Part shown: piece after piece, positions 32,837 through 44,722 of the stretch
Position numbering within the stretch: position 1 is the stretch's first letter
Layout: the number at the start of each line of letters is the position of its first letter
Origin: Ambrosia x helenae
Taxonomy: Eukaryota; Streptophyta; Magnoliopsida; Asterales; Asteraceae
Assembly: GCA_030844895.1 (NCBI GenBank)
Contig: CM061232.1
Span: forward strand, 86,617,769 to 86,681,768
Length of the DNA stretch: 64,000 bases
Direction of reading: 5' to 3'
Notes under the pieces: generated by a model
What the model was told of the DNA's origin: nothing
Database searches by the model: none
What the model saw: the letters and a program-made list of their open reading frames with translations, nothing else
Position numbers and translations under genes: made by a program

Positions 32837-32965
32837 TATAAAAGAAACAGTTAAGTGTTTTTCTTGTCATTATTTCAAAACCTCATCTGTTATCTTCGTT
32901 CCCTCTCAACCCGATCCCTAAACGAACTCTTGCAAAAACCTAGTATCTTAATCCTCAATACAAAG
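32837..32965 (+). promoter_or_regulatory. Candidate internal promoter and leader exon for the third ORF
   Basis: TATAAAAG at 32837-32844, then a pyrimidine-rich leader (TTCGTTCCCTCTCAACC) and a splice donor AAAG|GTAAC at 32965/32966. The layout is that of a plant promoter with a non-coding first exon. Expression is inferred. Confidence 0.55.
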
Positions 32966-33593
32966 GTAACAATCCCTCATCGTGTCAGATCCTAACAACA
33001 CGTTTGTAAGGGTTAAATCAGTGTTTTCTAAGCCGATACCCTAGACCTTGTGTTCTTGATTATTTGGGTAAAATGCATGCTTGTTAATGCTGATTCTTGA
33101 TAAGGGTTTCTTAATCGGGGGTTAGGGATTATGTTTATACAAAAGGTTTTAACCAAATCATTCCAGATCCAAAAACCCCAATTTCAAACCCTTAAGAACC
33201 CTAATTTTTAAATTGCCCAATTGAACCCTTGTTTGGTTCTGAAAATGATAATAATCAAAGGGGTTTTATTGTTGGGGTGTTATAGGTTTCAATGTAACAA
33301 ATTCCGAACTCGAATCAACAAAACATCAAACTTGATAAAATTTTTGTGTTCGTAACACTGTTCATGCGATTAGGTTTATAATCGTGTGAATATTATAGCG
33401 ATTAGGCAGATTGAAGTGCTAATCGCATGAATAGTGTAGCGATTAGTAGTCAATCGTGCCTTTTGATCTGCTAATCGCATAAACAGTAGCTCTAATCGCC
33501 TATAACAGGCTGTTAGTCAAATTTTGTCCGATTTTGTCCGTTTTTCATATCTATAATCTGTCTGTGACGATCTGTTGTATATTTGTCTTACAG
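32966..33593 (+). other. Candidate intron before the third ORF
   Basis: 628 nt from GTAACAAT to TTGTCTTACAG, ending 4 nt before the ATG at 33598. It contains six exact CGATTAG/CTAATCG copies (33366-33500). It could be removed from an internal-promoter transcript, or its acceptor could be used by the full-length RNA from an upstream donor. Confidence 0.5.
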
Positions 33594-33597
33594 AATC

Positions 33598-36500
33598 ATG
33601 CAATACGGCACTTCGGACAGACACAACTGTCTTGCCTTTCTCGGACCTGTAAAGAAGCCGGAATGCAAGCGATTTGAAGGCGTCATCGAGTACTTGAAGC
33701 GCTCAAAGATAAGATATGCCATATCTAAAGACTATGCGTTTTACAAGAACATTCTCCAGGAATTCTATCAGAATGCTAGAGTCGACGTCAGCACAATTCC
33801 AGCTACTATCAGAAGCTCGGTGCAACGAAAGGAGGTCCTTATCACTGAAGACATGATTCGCGAGATTCTAAGATTTGAAGATGATAAAGACGATCCAATC
33901 GTATTCGATTCCATTTTGATACGAGGTGGATTCCTACGGATGAAGTATACGGGTGATGTTCGTGCGCAGGAGATGCTACAAAAGGGGTGTCTTCCTCCAG
34001 AAATGAAGTATCTGACGCACGTGGTGCTAAAGTGTCTCGGACCTCGCAAAGGAACGTTCGATGCAATCAAAGACATATTGGCATCAGCGATAGTCGCATT
34101 GACGTTGAACAAGCCGTTCAACTTCTCTGGAATGATTATGCATCACCTCAAGGAAGTGATTCTGCGAAAACCGACAGAGAATGCCTTTATTGTTTATCCT
34201 CGCTTTCTGCAGATGATCCTTGACAATCAGATCCCGAACATGGTGAAACAGGTAGAAGAGCTGATTAACATAAAGAAAATTGATGAAGTTGAGATGAAGA
34301 GAATGTTACAGTACAAGAATAAGCCAAAGTCCGAATATCCTCCAAGTCGTAGAGTGTTTGCCTACCTAATGAGAGACAACTATGTGGCACCTCCAGGTAA
34401 TAGATGGAGGCATGACGACAGTGAGTCAGAGGACGATATTCAGATTCACAGACAGGTATTCAAGGATGATGATAACATTGGGAGACCCACTGTTGCTTTG
34501 GGACCCAATGCACCGGGCAATATGGGTGATACTGAAGCAAGACAAGATGATGATATGCTTGATACTGAGTTGCTGAATGTAGATGAACCATCCAGTTCAG
34601 GCAAAGGCAAAGCCAAGATTGACGAGGGCCCGGTTAACATTGAAGAAGTTGATGATGAAGATGACGACTCAGAGCGTACTGAAGATGAATCGCCCGATAT
34701 ACTTTCACTTGAGGAGGATAGAGCCCGCACGGCTGCGGCGAGAGAGCTTGCAAGAGATCCCACTTTTACTCCAGTTAGTGGTGATCTTGTTGCAGATATT
34801 GATGCTGAACTTAGCACGCCGCCTCCTCAGAAAAGACAAAAGACTAAAGCGACGAAGGTTAGTAGGGGTCAAAAGAGAATGTCAGAAAAGGCAGCTGCGA
34901 CTGAGAAGACGCCTAAGAAATTGAGGGGAAGGCGTATGAAACTCCCAGATACTTTTGGCCTTCCTGCTTCCTCTTCTGTATCGGCAACAACAGCAGCAAC
35001 AGATACAACAACAGCAGCAACAGAAACAACAACAGCGGCAACATCGTCTGTCCCACTCTCTTTCAGTGCAGCTATGCCTGCGGGTGTGACTATGTCAATG
35101 CCTTCCTCGGTAATCTTCACTGAGCCAGTCTCAGTTACCGTTGAAGCGACAGGTTCACAGTTAGCCGCTAATCCGATAGGTGATAGAATCCGAATGTTTA
35201 AAGAAGCAGCAAGATCGACAGCTGATAAACCTTCGAGCCAATCCTCATCTTCGACTCCAACAACCAACGAACAACTCCAGCGCCAAATCAACGAACTTAC
35301 TGCTATAGTGGCTGCACAAGCACGGGAAATGGCTAAATGAAGAGAAACAACGCCAACATAGAAGAAAATGAGACGGCGATGTTGGAATTGATTGGAGACA
35401 CTATCACTGCTAACACTGAGCTGAGAACCACTGTCGACGCTCTTACTTTATCTAATCAGCAACTCTTGGAGTCGAACAGGCAGATCATGGAATCACAACA
35501 GCAGCTCATGGAATCACATCAGCAGCTGATTCAGTCTAACCGTGATCTCCAGCTCGCAAATGTGAACAATGAGCGTCGAATCACCAAATATAAGAAGCAA
35601 AACTCAAGGCTAAGGACTAGGTTGAATGCGTTGACCGGAACTCAACCTAGACTTACTGGTGGTTCGGAAGCTGGAGCTAGTACTGCTGCTGATGATGATG
35701 ATGAGGATAGTGAAGAAGACGATAACGATGAAGAGGATGATGATGAGTCTGATGACGATGATAACAATCATGGTAAGGGTGATGGTGGTGATCCCGGAGC
35801 CACAGGCGGGGGTGGATCAACTGGTGGGTCTGCATCGGGACAAACGAAGAAAAGTCACGATAGCAAAGGCAATGATCCCAAGGCAGGTTCTTCTGCTCAG
35901 GGGGAGCCAGCACCTATGAGGAGCAAGATTCAAGAACTACATGATAAAGTAAAGAAGAAAGCGATAGTTCTTGTTGAAGACGTAGAGCCTCTAAACTGTT
36001 ATTTTGCTTATGATGACGAAGGTAACTTGCTCCCACCCCCTGCCATGCCTGAATACGATCTGGAAGAAGGAGAGATTCCGCCTGAGATGACAACAGAGGA
36101 TATGACTAAAGTATATGGCTTTGCATCTGGAGAATCTTCCAATGCAAGTCAAAGTGTTCCTCCTGAGATGCATCCAGAGTGCAATGAAGTGGATCTCGAA
36201 GAAGGAACCAGCGTGCCGACCCCTGAGTATGTTGTAAATGACTCGGGCGCTGGAATTCCAAACATTGATGAAGATATGATACGTGAGGCCGAAGAAAAGT
36301 TGAAATCCGACTCTACTGAAGTTCCTGATGAAGTAAAGATACGACATGACAAGATCAGAGAGCGGTATCCCCAATGGTTCAAGCCCGAAGAGAAGAAAAA
36401 GCCAGTCGAGCGAGCATCCATCTTCAAGAAAAGACCGTCGAAGATGTCTGGCAATGTGATAAGCTGGGCGTACGTGAGTCAGACAAGAATGCTCGGGGTA

Positions 36501-37099
36501 AAATGGCAAGAAGGTGTATTGTACTTTGAGGAGTTCAAAGACACTCTGAGCCTGCCATTCTGGTACATTCGTGACTTAGTTCGTCTCAACTATCCGCTGT
36601 ACGAAGAGAAATCTGCCTCTCTTAAGGGTTTTACACAAAGTTGAAGCGAGAGAGCTCAGAGGGATGGAAAGAGTTCGTGCCTCAGTATCCCAGGTCGTAT
36701 CAGACAGACAAGATTCATCCTTTCACCTTAAAGCCTATCTGGGAGCATAAGATCAAGCCACCGAAATGCGTTTCAAGGATTCCCATTATTCCAGTTGAAC
36801 AAGACTTTACCTCGAAGCTGTATTATTGGCACTATGATGCAACAACCACTGAAGCTGTGATTGTCTTGAGCAACAGTCCGAACCCGTGCAGAAAGATAAG
36901 GATTTGGGATCCTATGTGGTTGATAAATTGCTCAGAGAAGGACGTGGAGACGTTGTACCAACATCCGATCATGCACTTACCAGCTGAAGCCGATCAAGCC
37001 ATGAAGTTTCAAAGAGTGATCCAGTTTTGCTACGCCAACAAAGTTCATGCAGGATGCGATTGGTCAAGAATCTCAAGGGTCAAGACAACGTCAAGCTGA
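33598..37099 (+). CDS. Third ORF of copia element 2, two frameshifts
   Basis: ATG 33598 is chosen because it follows the splice acceptor by 4 nt. Three consecutive frames (to 35340, 35337-36644, 36641-37099) meet at short overlaps and read as one ORF of about 1,165 codons with two 1-nt shifts. N-terminal ~260 residues are globular (IRYAISKDY, LQEFYQNA, CLGPRKGTFDAI, IVYPRFLQMIL). Then an acidic stretch, a basic patch (QKRQKTKATK, KKLRGRRMK), a Ser/Thr/Ala-rich linker, a Gln-rich coiled coil (residues near ESNRQIMESQQQLMESHQQL), an Asp/Glu run, and a C-terminal conserved part (PFWYIRDLVRLNYPLYEEK). No signal peptide or membrane helix is evident. Homologous to the frame at 8921-5510. Function unknown; nuclear-targeting or nucleic-acid roles are guesses. 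Confidence 0.75.
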
Positions 37100-37243
37100 A
37101 GATGAAGACAGATGATGCTGCTTGTCATTTTGTTTAGTTGTATTCGTTTATGTTTATCAAGTCTGTAAAGTTGTTTGCTATTGGTATAAACGTTGTCTTT
37201 TGGTTAACTCTGTACGTATACTAGCCTGGTCCAAGGGGGAGTC
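37100..37243 (+). other. 3' untranslated stretch and polypurine tract, element 2
   Basis: AAGGGGGAG at 37233-37241 directly before the 3' LTR is the PPT. The remainder is T-rich. Confidence 0.75.
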
Positions 37244-37761
37244 TGTTAGTACATGATGTCCCTAGGCTAGTATATTAGTTGTTTGGACGTGTTTCGGGGT
37301 GTTTGGAGATGTTTGTACGCGTTTTGGAGGGTTCGGGATGTTGTATGCGATTAGCAGTCAGTTACACGCGATTAGGGCCCTAATCGTGTAACTGTTCACG
37401 CGATTGGGCTTGATGTACTGGCGATTAGCCCTACTCGCCTCATATGGGCATGCTAATCGCTAGTATGCTGCTGTTCGTACCCGGGAGGTATAAATAGGCC
37501 CAATCATTGCCCTAATCATCAGTTCTTGCCTCACACACTCTCCAAACACCCTCCCATGGTCTGTAAGGTCTGATTTGATCTCTGTAAACACTCGTGCTCT
37601 GTTTTAGTGATTAATCGATAATCTTTTGACCCGTGTGTGTGTTGTGATTACTCATTTGTCATCGTTTCATTATCGTATCTGTTATTAGAGCATATTAGAG
37701 GGATTCCGCACCTCTAGTATAAACCCCGTGATTGTCGGATTACGTGCTATTCGATCCTACA
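37244..37761 (+). repeat. 3' LTR of copia element 2
   Basis: 518 bp, identical to 27623-28140 except for five transitions. TATAAATA at 37489-37496; palindrome at 37361-37392. Followed by the duplicated target GCCTT. Confidence 0.95.
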
Positions 37762-37860
37762 GCCTTTATCATGTACGTGCATATCTAGTCTACAACCTCA
37801 TCATGTATCAAATTACACAAATTCTGCAACAGAGAAACATCTGGCCTACTCTCAACAAAT

Positions 37861-37910
<50 letters not shown>

Positions 37911-38694
37911 CAATCTATCATCTAGTAGGCTCAAGATCTCACAAAAGTGGGGAAATGGGTTATCGACGTGTGCATGCATTTATTACCAATAGCTTGTTAA
38001 ACCTAGTCAGGCGATTCTAAACTCTTTTTATTCTTAAAAACACTTGCTAAAAACGGTTCATATTACTTTTCCACAAATTAGACCATGACTAAGGACGTAC
38101 TGCCAAAACAATCAAGAAACAACTGGTATATACTGAAAAAACTGCTTTATGTCTGATTATAATGCTTTTTAAGAACAATTTTCAAGACATTTTCAATGTT
38201 TTCTTTTTCTTTTCTTTTTTTTGATTATTTTAAAGACTCAAAAATAAATAAAAATGAAATTTCCCCAACCCCACACTTGAATGACACATTGTCCTCAATG
38301 TGAGCTAGGAATAAAATAAAGCAGAAATAAAAATAAAATACAACAGTAAAAGGAACAGACTCCCCTGGATAAGCAATACGCGTATGAGTCTATTAAATTC
38401 CTTCCAATGTCGGTCGTATAACATTTCATTCGTAGCCGATAAACAAACCTGAAACAAATTAAGAAACAAGAAAAAAAAACAAACCGGGATACTTGCAAAC
38501 ATTAGTGATTTCCATATCGTCCCTGCCCGGATGGAGATTGAGTACGGGCGGGGCAATCTATTATTGCGGTTCAAATCATAACAAGCAATCCCATGACTCC
38601 AACAAAAATAAAATTGATTCAACACACTCGAAAATAAAAATAAGATAAAAAAAATAAATATACAAAATATACAATAACCATACCTAATGTTCAT
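37762..38694. other. Internal non-coding part of the gypsy element
   Basis: Resumes the Athila/Tat-like internal region after the copia insert. An AT microsatellite lies at 37861-37906 and a T/C-rich tract near 38200-38225. No coding content. Confidence 0.6.
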
Positions 38695-39690
38695 TCATGG
38701 TGGTCTCAAAGAACATTTTCCTACCAAATTCCCAATGTATGTTCGGTAATTGACATGTCGAGTCTTCATCTTCTTTCTTATCTTTGACATGTTTGTAAGA
38801 TCACTGCTGGGCCACTTCTCTATATTTTGTCCAATGTCTTCAATGCTCACCTTCCTCTTTTGCCCACTCAAGCCATCATCTTCAACTTTGTTTATTTTGC
38901 TCATAAATATAGAAGGATGGTTAGGGTACACCAAGGTTACCCGGTTAACTGGTTCTTCAGCAGGTGTGTCTACAAGTGGTTGTACGTACGAAGTCACGTC
39001 TACCTTAAGGCTTGTAGCTTCCATTTCTAAGGTTTCCTCCATCACATCCTGCTCCACATATGCCTCTTCAACAACTTTTTCAGCCACATCAACATTAACC
39101 ATATCCGGTTTAACAGTCAAATCTTCAAGTTCCAAATCTGCTGCCAGTTGACCAACTTTCTTATACAATGCCTCAACGGTGTGGTCCCGAACTTCATTAT
39201 CCTTCCGAATTCTCTTAAAATCTCCCCGGATCGCCTTTACATCTTCCTAGACAGCCTTTATGGCCTCGAAGATCTCACTCAGTTGATCATTGCTTCCCTC
39301 TTCATTGTTTTGTTGCTGCTGATAACCGTAGTCAACACTTTGGCCTCCATGAACAATCAGATCAGTATTCATGTAGTAATCTGTAGTTTGTTCCCTAAAG
39401 TGATAAATGTTTGGCTTGTAGTATGTTTGCTGAAAATTCTGATATTATGGCCAATAATAAGAAGATGATAAGTATGAGTCTTCATCTTTTTCTTGCCTAA
39501 AGATAATACGATCTTTTTGTGCATTATATGCTGCAACTCTCTGACGGGCAATTGGACAATCTTGCATCACATGATATGGGCTCTCGCAGCACCCACATGC
39601 ATCATAATCCACCCAATTAATCATGAATTCAATTTGCCTACAAAAACTACATACCCAGCGTAATACTAAACAAAATAGAGAAAAATGCAA
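38695..39690 (-). pseudogene. Athila/Tat-like gag, C-terminal part
   Basis: Minus-strand remnant. A CCHC-type knuckle CGCCESPYHVMQDC (C-x2-C-x4-H-x4-C) is followed by a Gln/Tyr-rich linker, then VEALYKKVGQLAADLELEDL, which parallels the NLE.QIGQLA segment after the knuckle in Athila/Tat gag. An acidic tail and a final basic stretch (SKIRKKMKTR) follow. Two in-frame stops occur near 39443 and 39248. The gag N-terminus is missing: only about 85 bp separate this region from the PBS. Confidence 0.6.
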
Positions 39691-39774
39691 GACAAGAATA
39701 TATATATATATATATATATTTGTTTTTTTTAAGAAAAAACAAATAATTAAGCTAAAAACACTAAGCGCACGAAC

Positions 39775-39792
39775 TCCCCGGAAACGGCGCCA
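39775..39792 (-). promoter_or_regulatory. Primer-binding site of the Athila/Tat-like element
   Basis: Minus strand TGGCGCCGTTTCCGGGGA, three bases after the LTR end; close to the TGGCGCCGTTGCCGGGGA form typical of this group (reported tRNA-Asp primer). Confidence 0.8.
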
Positions 39793-39795
39793 TTT

Positions 39796-40727
39796 TGATG
39801 TAGCTATCGTGGTCTAATCAAAAACTATTTTAAAAACAACTCCTTAGCTACACGGACTGCAGTATAGGGAGCAGGGTTGTCAAACCACGAGGAGTCTATG
39901 GAAAGTGTTAATAGCAAATTTTAATTATAATAATAGAAAAACTAATAAAATTATGAAGATTAAACTAAGGTGCTGCTTTGCTTGCAAGAAAGATTGATTA
40001 AAGTTTGATTAAAAACAATAATATAAAGAAAACAGTCACTCCGGGTTTCTGATTTGGTAATTATCAAATGAATTCTGTTAATACCCTGTCTAGGAAATCA
40101 CATAGACATGACTTTGTTTAAGTTGTTCGACCCAATTCAGCTATCATAACATTAATTGCAAAGTTAAATTAATCCTAGTGCAAGAAAACCAAGATACGAC
40201 AACAAAATGCAATAATATAAAATAACCAAACTATCTAGATCAGTCAAACATAAAATCAGACGCAAAGAACTTTAAAGTGTTCACAAAATCTGATCCAAAT
40301 AATGAGTATCAAACAGAAAACAATTGACAAAATACCCAAATCGTTCACCCGGAGAGAACTGCAAGAGGATTAGCCTTGCATCTTAGTCGCGTGCATGCCT
40401 CCCCTTTGTTCGTGTCTTCTGTCATGCAAAATTCCTTGAGTGCGTGACACCTCAAGAAACAGTCGTCGAATTCCTCCCCATCGAATCTCTTTTTCGTTTT
40501 CCTTTTAAATTCCAATAATGGGCTTCAAGTCCACCACAAATGATGGGTCATAACTTCAATCGTGGATCTGCACATTAGTTGACTAACATATAAATCAATT
40601 TAATTAAATCAAAGCCATTTGATTGTTCAATTATCTCATAATTCTAAGATTTCGTTTTTTTATCATATATGATCAATTTGCCTTAATCACATTATTTACT
40701 TATTACATAGAAAACCCATAATATATA
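39796..40727 (-). repeat. 5' LTR of the Athila/Tat-like element, interrupted
   Basis: Matches the first ~930 bp of 25702-26782. At 40728, after AACCCATAATATATA, it stops and a TGTCACACTCC LTR begins. The missing ~150 bp should resume beyond the inserted elements, outside the window. Confidence 0.85.
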
Positions 40728-43700
40728 TGTCACACTCCGCCAACGCGGAAACACGGGGATGCAACGACCGAAAGGTTTTCAAGCACAGGGTTCAAGCAGC
40801 ACACATTTATTTAAATAGTACCACCATAAATGATGGATATTGTCATGAATTTATTTAAAACGATATAATAGTGTTAACAAAGGAGACATTGTTTAGTACT
40901 GGAAATTGAAAACAGAACACCTTGAAACCGACAAATCCCATCAAAGTGATACCACGTGGTGCATTCTCGAACCCTTCCCTCAATTCTTTGCGGCCCTCCA
41001 TTAGTTACCTGAAAAACATGCATAAAGGATTTGTCAACAATAATGTTGGTGAGTTTACGGGTTTCGAATGTATAGTAAAACCAAAGTGTAATTCGTGTAT
41101 GACCAATCATAGGATAGCTAAGCGAATGATTACTGTGCGAACCATGAGTCTCATAAGCAAACCTCTTGACTGTTGTGCCTCGCGCATTGTACACTAAAGA
41201 CAATGTATGTATAGTAGAATACTAACACTCTTTCCTATGTAACCGGTTAGAGCGACTAACCAAGAGTGGGGGTGTCAACCCAATAGAGCTATTAAAGTGT
41301 TCCAGGGCTTTTGTAAGCTAATGGTTACAGTAAACGTTGTACGAGGACTAGTGAGCTAATGAACCAATATGTCTCATGTTCCACATGGTAGTCGCGATAG
41401 AATGTACACACACTTGAAAATGACACAAGTATTGATGCATGTGTTTCCCCCAAAATGTAAAATAGTAAAATGGGGCCGTAGAAACTCACCTGATAGAGAT
41501 GCACGTGGCCTAGTGAAGCTAAATTGCGTAGCGACTATCGCCCGGACAGTACTTGCCCTATGATTTATTAAATGCATGGTAAATCACAAGTTCTAGTTGT
41601 TTATCATACAATTTGTCTACTCGACATTTGTGGACCCGGTTATTTAGTTATGTGAACCATGGTTTTGTACTTATGATAAGGATAGTTATCTTAACATGTG
41701 TTTAGGATATCAATTCACCCAAGTTGAAGTTAACACATGTTCTAGCTTTGTTAACACATGTTAGTCGGTGGTAGCCGATTATAAAACTTCACATAGATCC
41801 TTAAGCCGATTGTAATATGGATTAAACTTATATGTTTTGAGCTTAAAAAGGGCTCGTGGGGTATCATGAAGCATTGTTTATGATTTTTTTTTAGAAAACG
41901 GGTTTAATCAACATCACATTAGTCTTTAATCTCAAACTTGAATCAAGAGTGCTTGTATTACCAAAAACCGATCTTATACATGGTGATCTATGTGGTTCTT
42001 ATGATATAAAAGCATGGATTCGGCCTCCCAAAGATATAACAAGGGCCGATTGATGTGGTGTTAAGATAATGTGTTCCCTAGTGAGTAAAGTAAACAAAAT
42101 CTATGACAATGTGTGTGTTCTTGTGTTTAAACCAAACTAGAGCCGATCAAAGTTGGGTAGGATGGACTAGATTATAGTTTAAGGGTATGGAAATCTTACC
42201 AAGAAGTGATTGAGGGTTGGATTGTCTCCTAGACTCCTGCTAGTTCTTGCAAAGCTTCGGCTCCAAGAGTATAATACCCAAAAGTTTTTAGAGTGAAAGA
42301 AAGATGTTGGTGCGGCAAATGATTAATGATCTTGGCCTCCTTTTATAGTGAATTAGGTAGGAAGTGGACAAGAACAAAGATGGTAATGGATCCTCTAGCT
42401 TGGAAATCGATCAAGGCATAGGATAATCAAAAGAATGTTAATGTTGACAACACAATGAACTCCCTTGTCCCTTTCCTTGGTTTCGGCCGATTGTGGTTAG
42501 TCTCAAAGGGGTATGTCTTCTATCTTGGGAATGGGGCAATCATCCTTGTCCTACCCTCACTTCCATGTAAGCATGTGCCATGCCTTCTACTTGTCCTTAG
42601 CCGTAGGTTTGTAAGAAGCCTCAAGTGGTAATGGTTTGACTCATAGGGTGTGTCATAGAAGGTTTGTTTTATTACTAATTTGGTGAAATTGATAACAACT
42701 CATGAGTTTCCTCATGCTTGCCAACCGATCGGATATAAGATAAGGGAAAGGTGACAAAGTATCTTGATGATGGTGATGTTTGGAAGCTTCTTATCTCTTG
42801 TCTTTTTCATCCATATGGCCGCTAGTTGTCAAGAAGCAAGAAGGGAAAGGGTAGTTATGCTGGGTGAAGCAAATTCTAGTGTTCCTTCCATTTATGTGTA
42901 AGTTTTAACACTTGTGTGATGGTGACTTGAGAGGGTCTTGGCTTGTCTTTCTTCGGTCGATTAGCATAGGTAGGATTAGAGTATTTATGGCAAAAGATCA
43001 AAGGATAACAAGGAGTGTGTGACTGTATTAGATCCTAATTAGTGTAATTCAAGTGATGGTGATGGATCATAGGGGTTAGTCTTGGCCAATGATTATCAAT
43101 AGGTGTGAGCAAGGCCGGTCCTGAGGGGATGCAAGGAGGACTCCCGACCCGGGCCCAGTTTCTGAAGGGGCACTTTGAGCGGCGACGGGTTTTTTTTTTT
43201 CTGTTTTCGCCTGAAAAAAAGATCTCAACTTGAACATCACTGGTTATAAATGCAAGAAGGTTAGGAGTAGATAAGGAAGAAGATGAGTCATAAATGAAAA
43301 ACTAAATTGGAAGGATACGACAAAATTTAAAAAAAGTTGAAGTGCGTTACTTGATATTTGTGTTGTGGTACAGTAATTGTGCAGCCTTTGCTGTAAATTT
43401 TAATATATAGTAGTACTACACAACAATAATTGTCTCACGCGTTTGCACATGATGCAAGTCAAATTCATTTTATTAAAAAACTTTTGAAGTCGATCTAGAC
43501 ATAAAATAATGGCCCTTCAAATTATTATGGAATTTTAAGAAATAGTGGTTTTTTTATGAGTCAATTAGCCAAACATATTAATTTTTATAATTATTACAAC
43601 ATTTTCAGTTCTATATTAGGTTTGACCGGTCCGACTAGGGAACCGGTAAGGACACCTGTTCAACGTCTACTTCGATTATGAAAACATTTCTTAAAAGACA

Positions 43701-44530
43701 TAAAACTAAGGGCCACATATTTCGCAACTTAGCCCGGGCACCTGAATTTTCAGGGCCGGCCCTGGGTGTGAGGTTTGCAAGTGGTTCTTGTCTACTAGTC
43801 TATATTGGTGTAAATGTGTATCAAGACAAAAGTTTAATATTTCTCAATGTTTGGATCGGCTAGGGATGGTACAAGAAGGTTAAGATAAGCATAGTTATAA
43901 GGTGTGAGATGTGTAGTTGTATCCTAGCTTTATGTAAGTGCAAGTGTCATATCTATACATTCATACACATAGTTTTATAGATAGGGTAGTGTCATAGTGT
44001 CTAGCCTTTGTTAAGTTAAGGTTCTAGGTGCTTAATGTCTTGGTTTGTGTGGATATACACACGAGTATAGTTAAGTTTCGGCTAACACTAATTAATTATA
44101 TGAGGACATAGTTTAGACGATATCATATGGAGGTGTAGTGTGTGTGTTAGACGAGTTATTAGCTTGGATTTAGTTATGGTCCACCCATTTGTATAGAGAG
44201 GTGGCCTGATGTCGTTTTAATGGCAAGGATGCTCGATGACGACATCAACATGTATTAGTGTCCTTCGGGATCATATGTTATTGTTACCTTAAGTCTTGTA
44301 TACATATGTTATAGAGAAGTTACCATGTGTTATAGGGTAAGCAGCCTCATTTGGTGCTTGTTTGGGGATTGTTCGGGTGTTGTATGACTAAACAAGTGTC
44401 CCATGTTGAGATTTTATAATCAACTCTAGCTTCACTAGACTGGGGGGTATGATGCACGAAAAATGTGTAATGATGCACATATAAGTGAAATGTGTACGGA
44501 TGTTGACCTGGTTTGTTGACTGTTGTCACA
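40728..44530 (-). repeat. 3' LTR of the Tekay-like element, with hAT insert
   Basis: Plus strand TGTCACACTCC...GTTGTCACA, about 3.8 kb including a 655-bp insert and its duplication (about 3.14 kb without). The portion 40791-44310 aligns with 50273-53123. Confidence 0.8.
43110..43764. mobile_element. Non-autonomous hAT-like transposon
   Basis: 655 bp flanked by the 8-bp duplication GGTGTGAG (43102-43109 and 43765-43772), as for hAT elements. The ends form 15-bp near-perfect inverted repeats: CAAGGCCGGTCCTGA and, from the other side, CAGGGCCGGCCCTGA. The partner LTR (near 52595) lacks the insert and has a single GGTGTGAG, giving the empty site. No transposase is encoded. Confidence 0.9.
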
Positions 44531-44532
44531 TT

Positions 44533-44722
44533 CTATCCTTGTTTTGGAATTTCGTCCGCGAAATCGAGTTTCCCCACCAGTTTTAGTAGTCTTTGGGAAG
44601 AGAGCTGGGTACTTGCGTCTCATTTGGTCTTCGCGTTCCCATGTAAATTCGGGACCACGCTTTGCATTCCATCTGACTTTCACAAGTTTAGTGCCCTCCT
44701 TCTTAATTTCTAGACTTTCCAA
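44533..44722 (-). pseudogene. Chromodomain-like C-terminus of gypsy integrase
   Basis: Reads KKEGTKLVKVRWNAKRGPEF then TWEREDQMRRKYPALF, matching the …VKVLW…EATWE.EDDMR.RYP.LF end of chromovirus integrases. Such domains bind histone marks to guide insertion. It is out of frame with the integrase at 45402-44710. Confidence 0.75.

Larger units (their letters stand above)
27623..37761 (+). mobile_element. Copia element 2: complete ends, Gag-RT fusion plus third ORF
   Basis: Both 518-bp LTRs, a PBS, a polypurine tract and the 5-bp duplication GCCTT (27618-27622 and 37762-37766) are present. The LTRs differ at five positions, all transitions, so insertion was recent. Internal order: leader, gag joined in frame to RT, RNase H, a 2.4-kb spacer with a TATA box and an intron, then a ~3.5-kb third ORF. 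Nucleocapsid, protease and integrase are absent. Coding breaks visible: one 1-nt shift in RT and two in the third ORF. Lacking protease and integrase, it must have moved using enzymes from a relative. CGATTAG/CTAATCG words are very dense in all its non-coding parts. Confidence 0.92.
25702..40727 (-). mobile_element. Athila/Tat-like gypsy element, non-autonomous, hosting copia element 2
   Basis: Minus-strand LTR retrotransposon. Its 3' LTR is 25702-26782; its 5' LTR starts at 39796 and is cut at 40728 by another element. The PBS next to the 5' LTR reads TGGCGCCGTTTCCGGGGA, the form known from plant Athila/Tat elements. A polypurine tract borders the other LTR. Excluding copia element 2 (27623-37761), only ~2.9 kb of internal sequence remains: the C-terminal part of gag and non-coding DNA, with no protease, RT or integrase. 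It therefore depends on partners. The LTRs differ by roughly 4% by eye. The right end and its target duplication (left flank CGTAC) are not visible. Confidence 0.8.

Noticed and set aside
33768..36509. Open frames on the opposite strand of the third ORF
   Set aside because: They shadow the coding strand, lack motifs, and are explained by the low-complexity composition (Asp/Glu, Ser/Ala runs).
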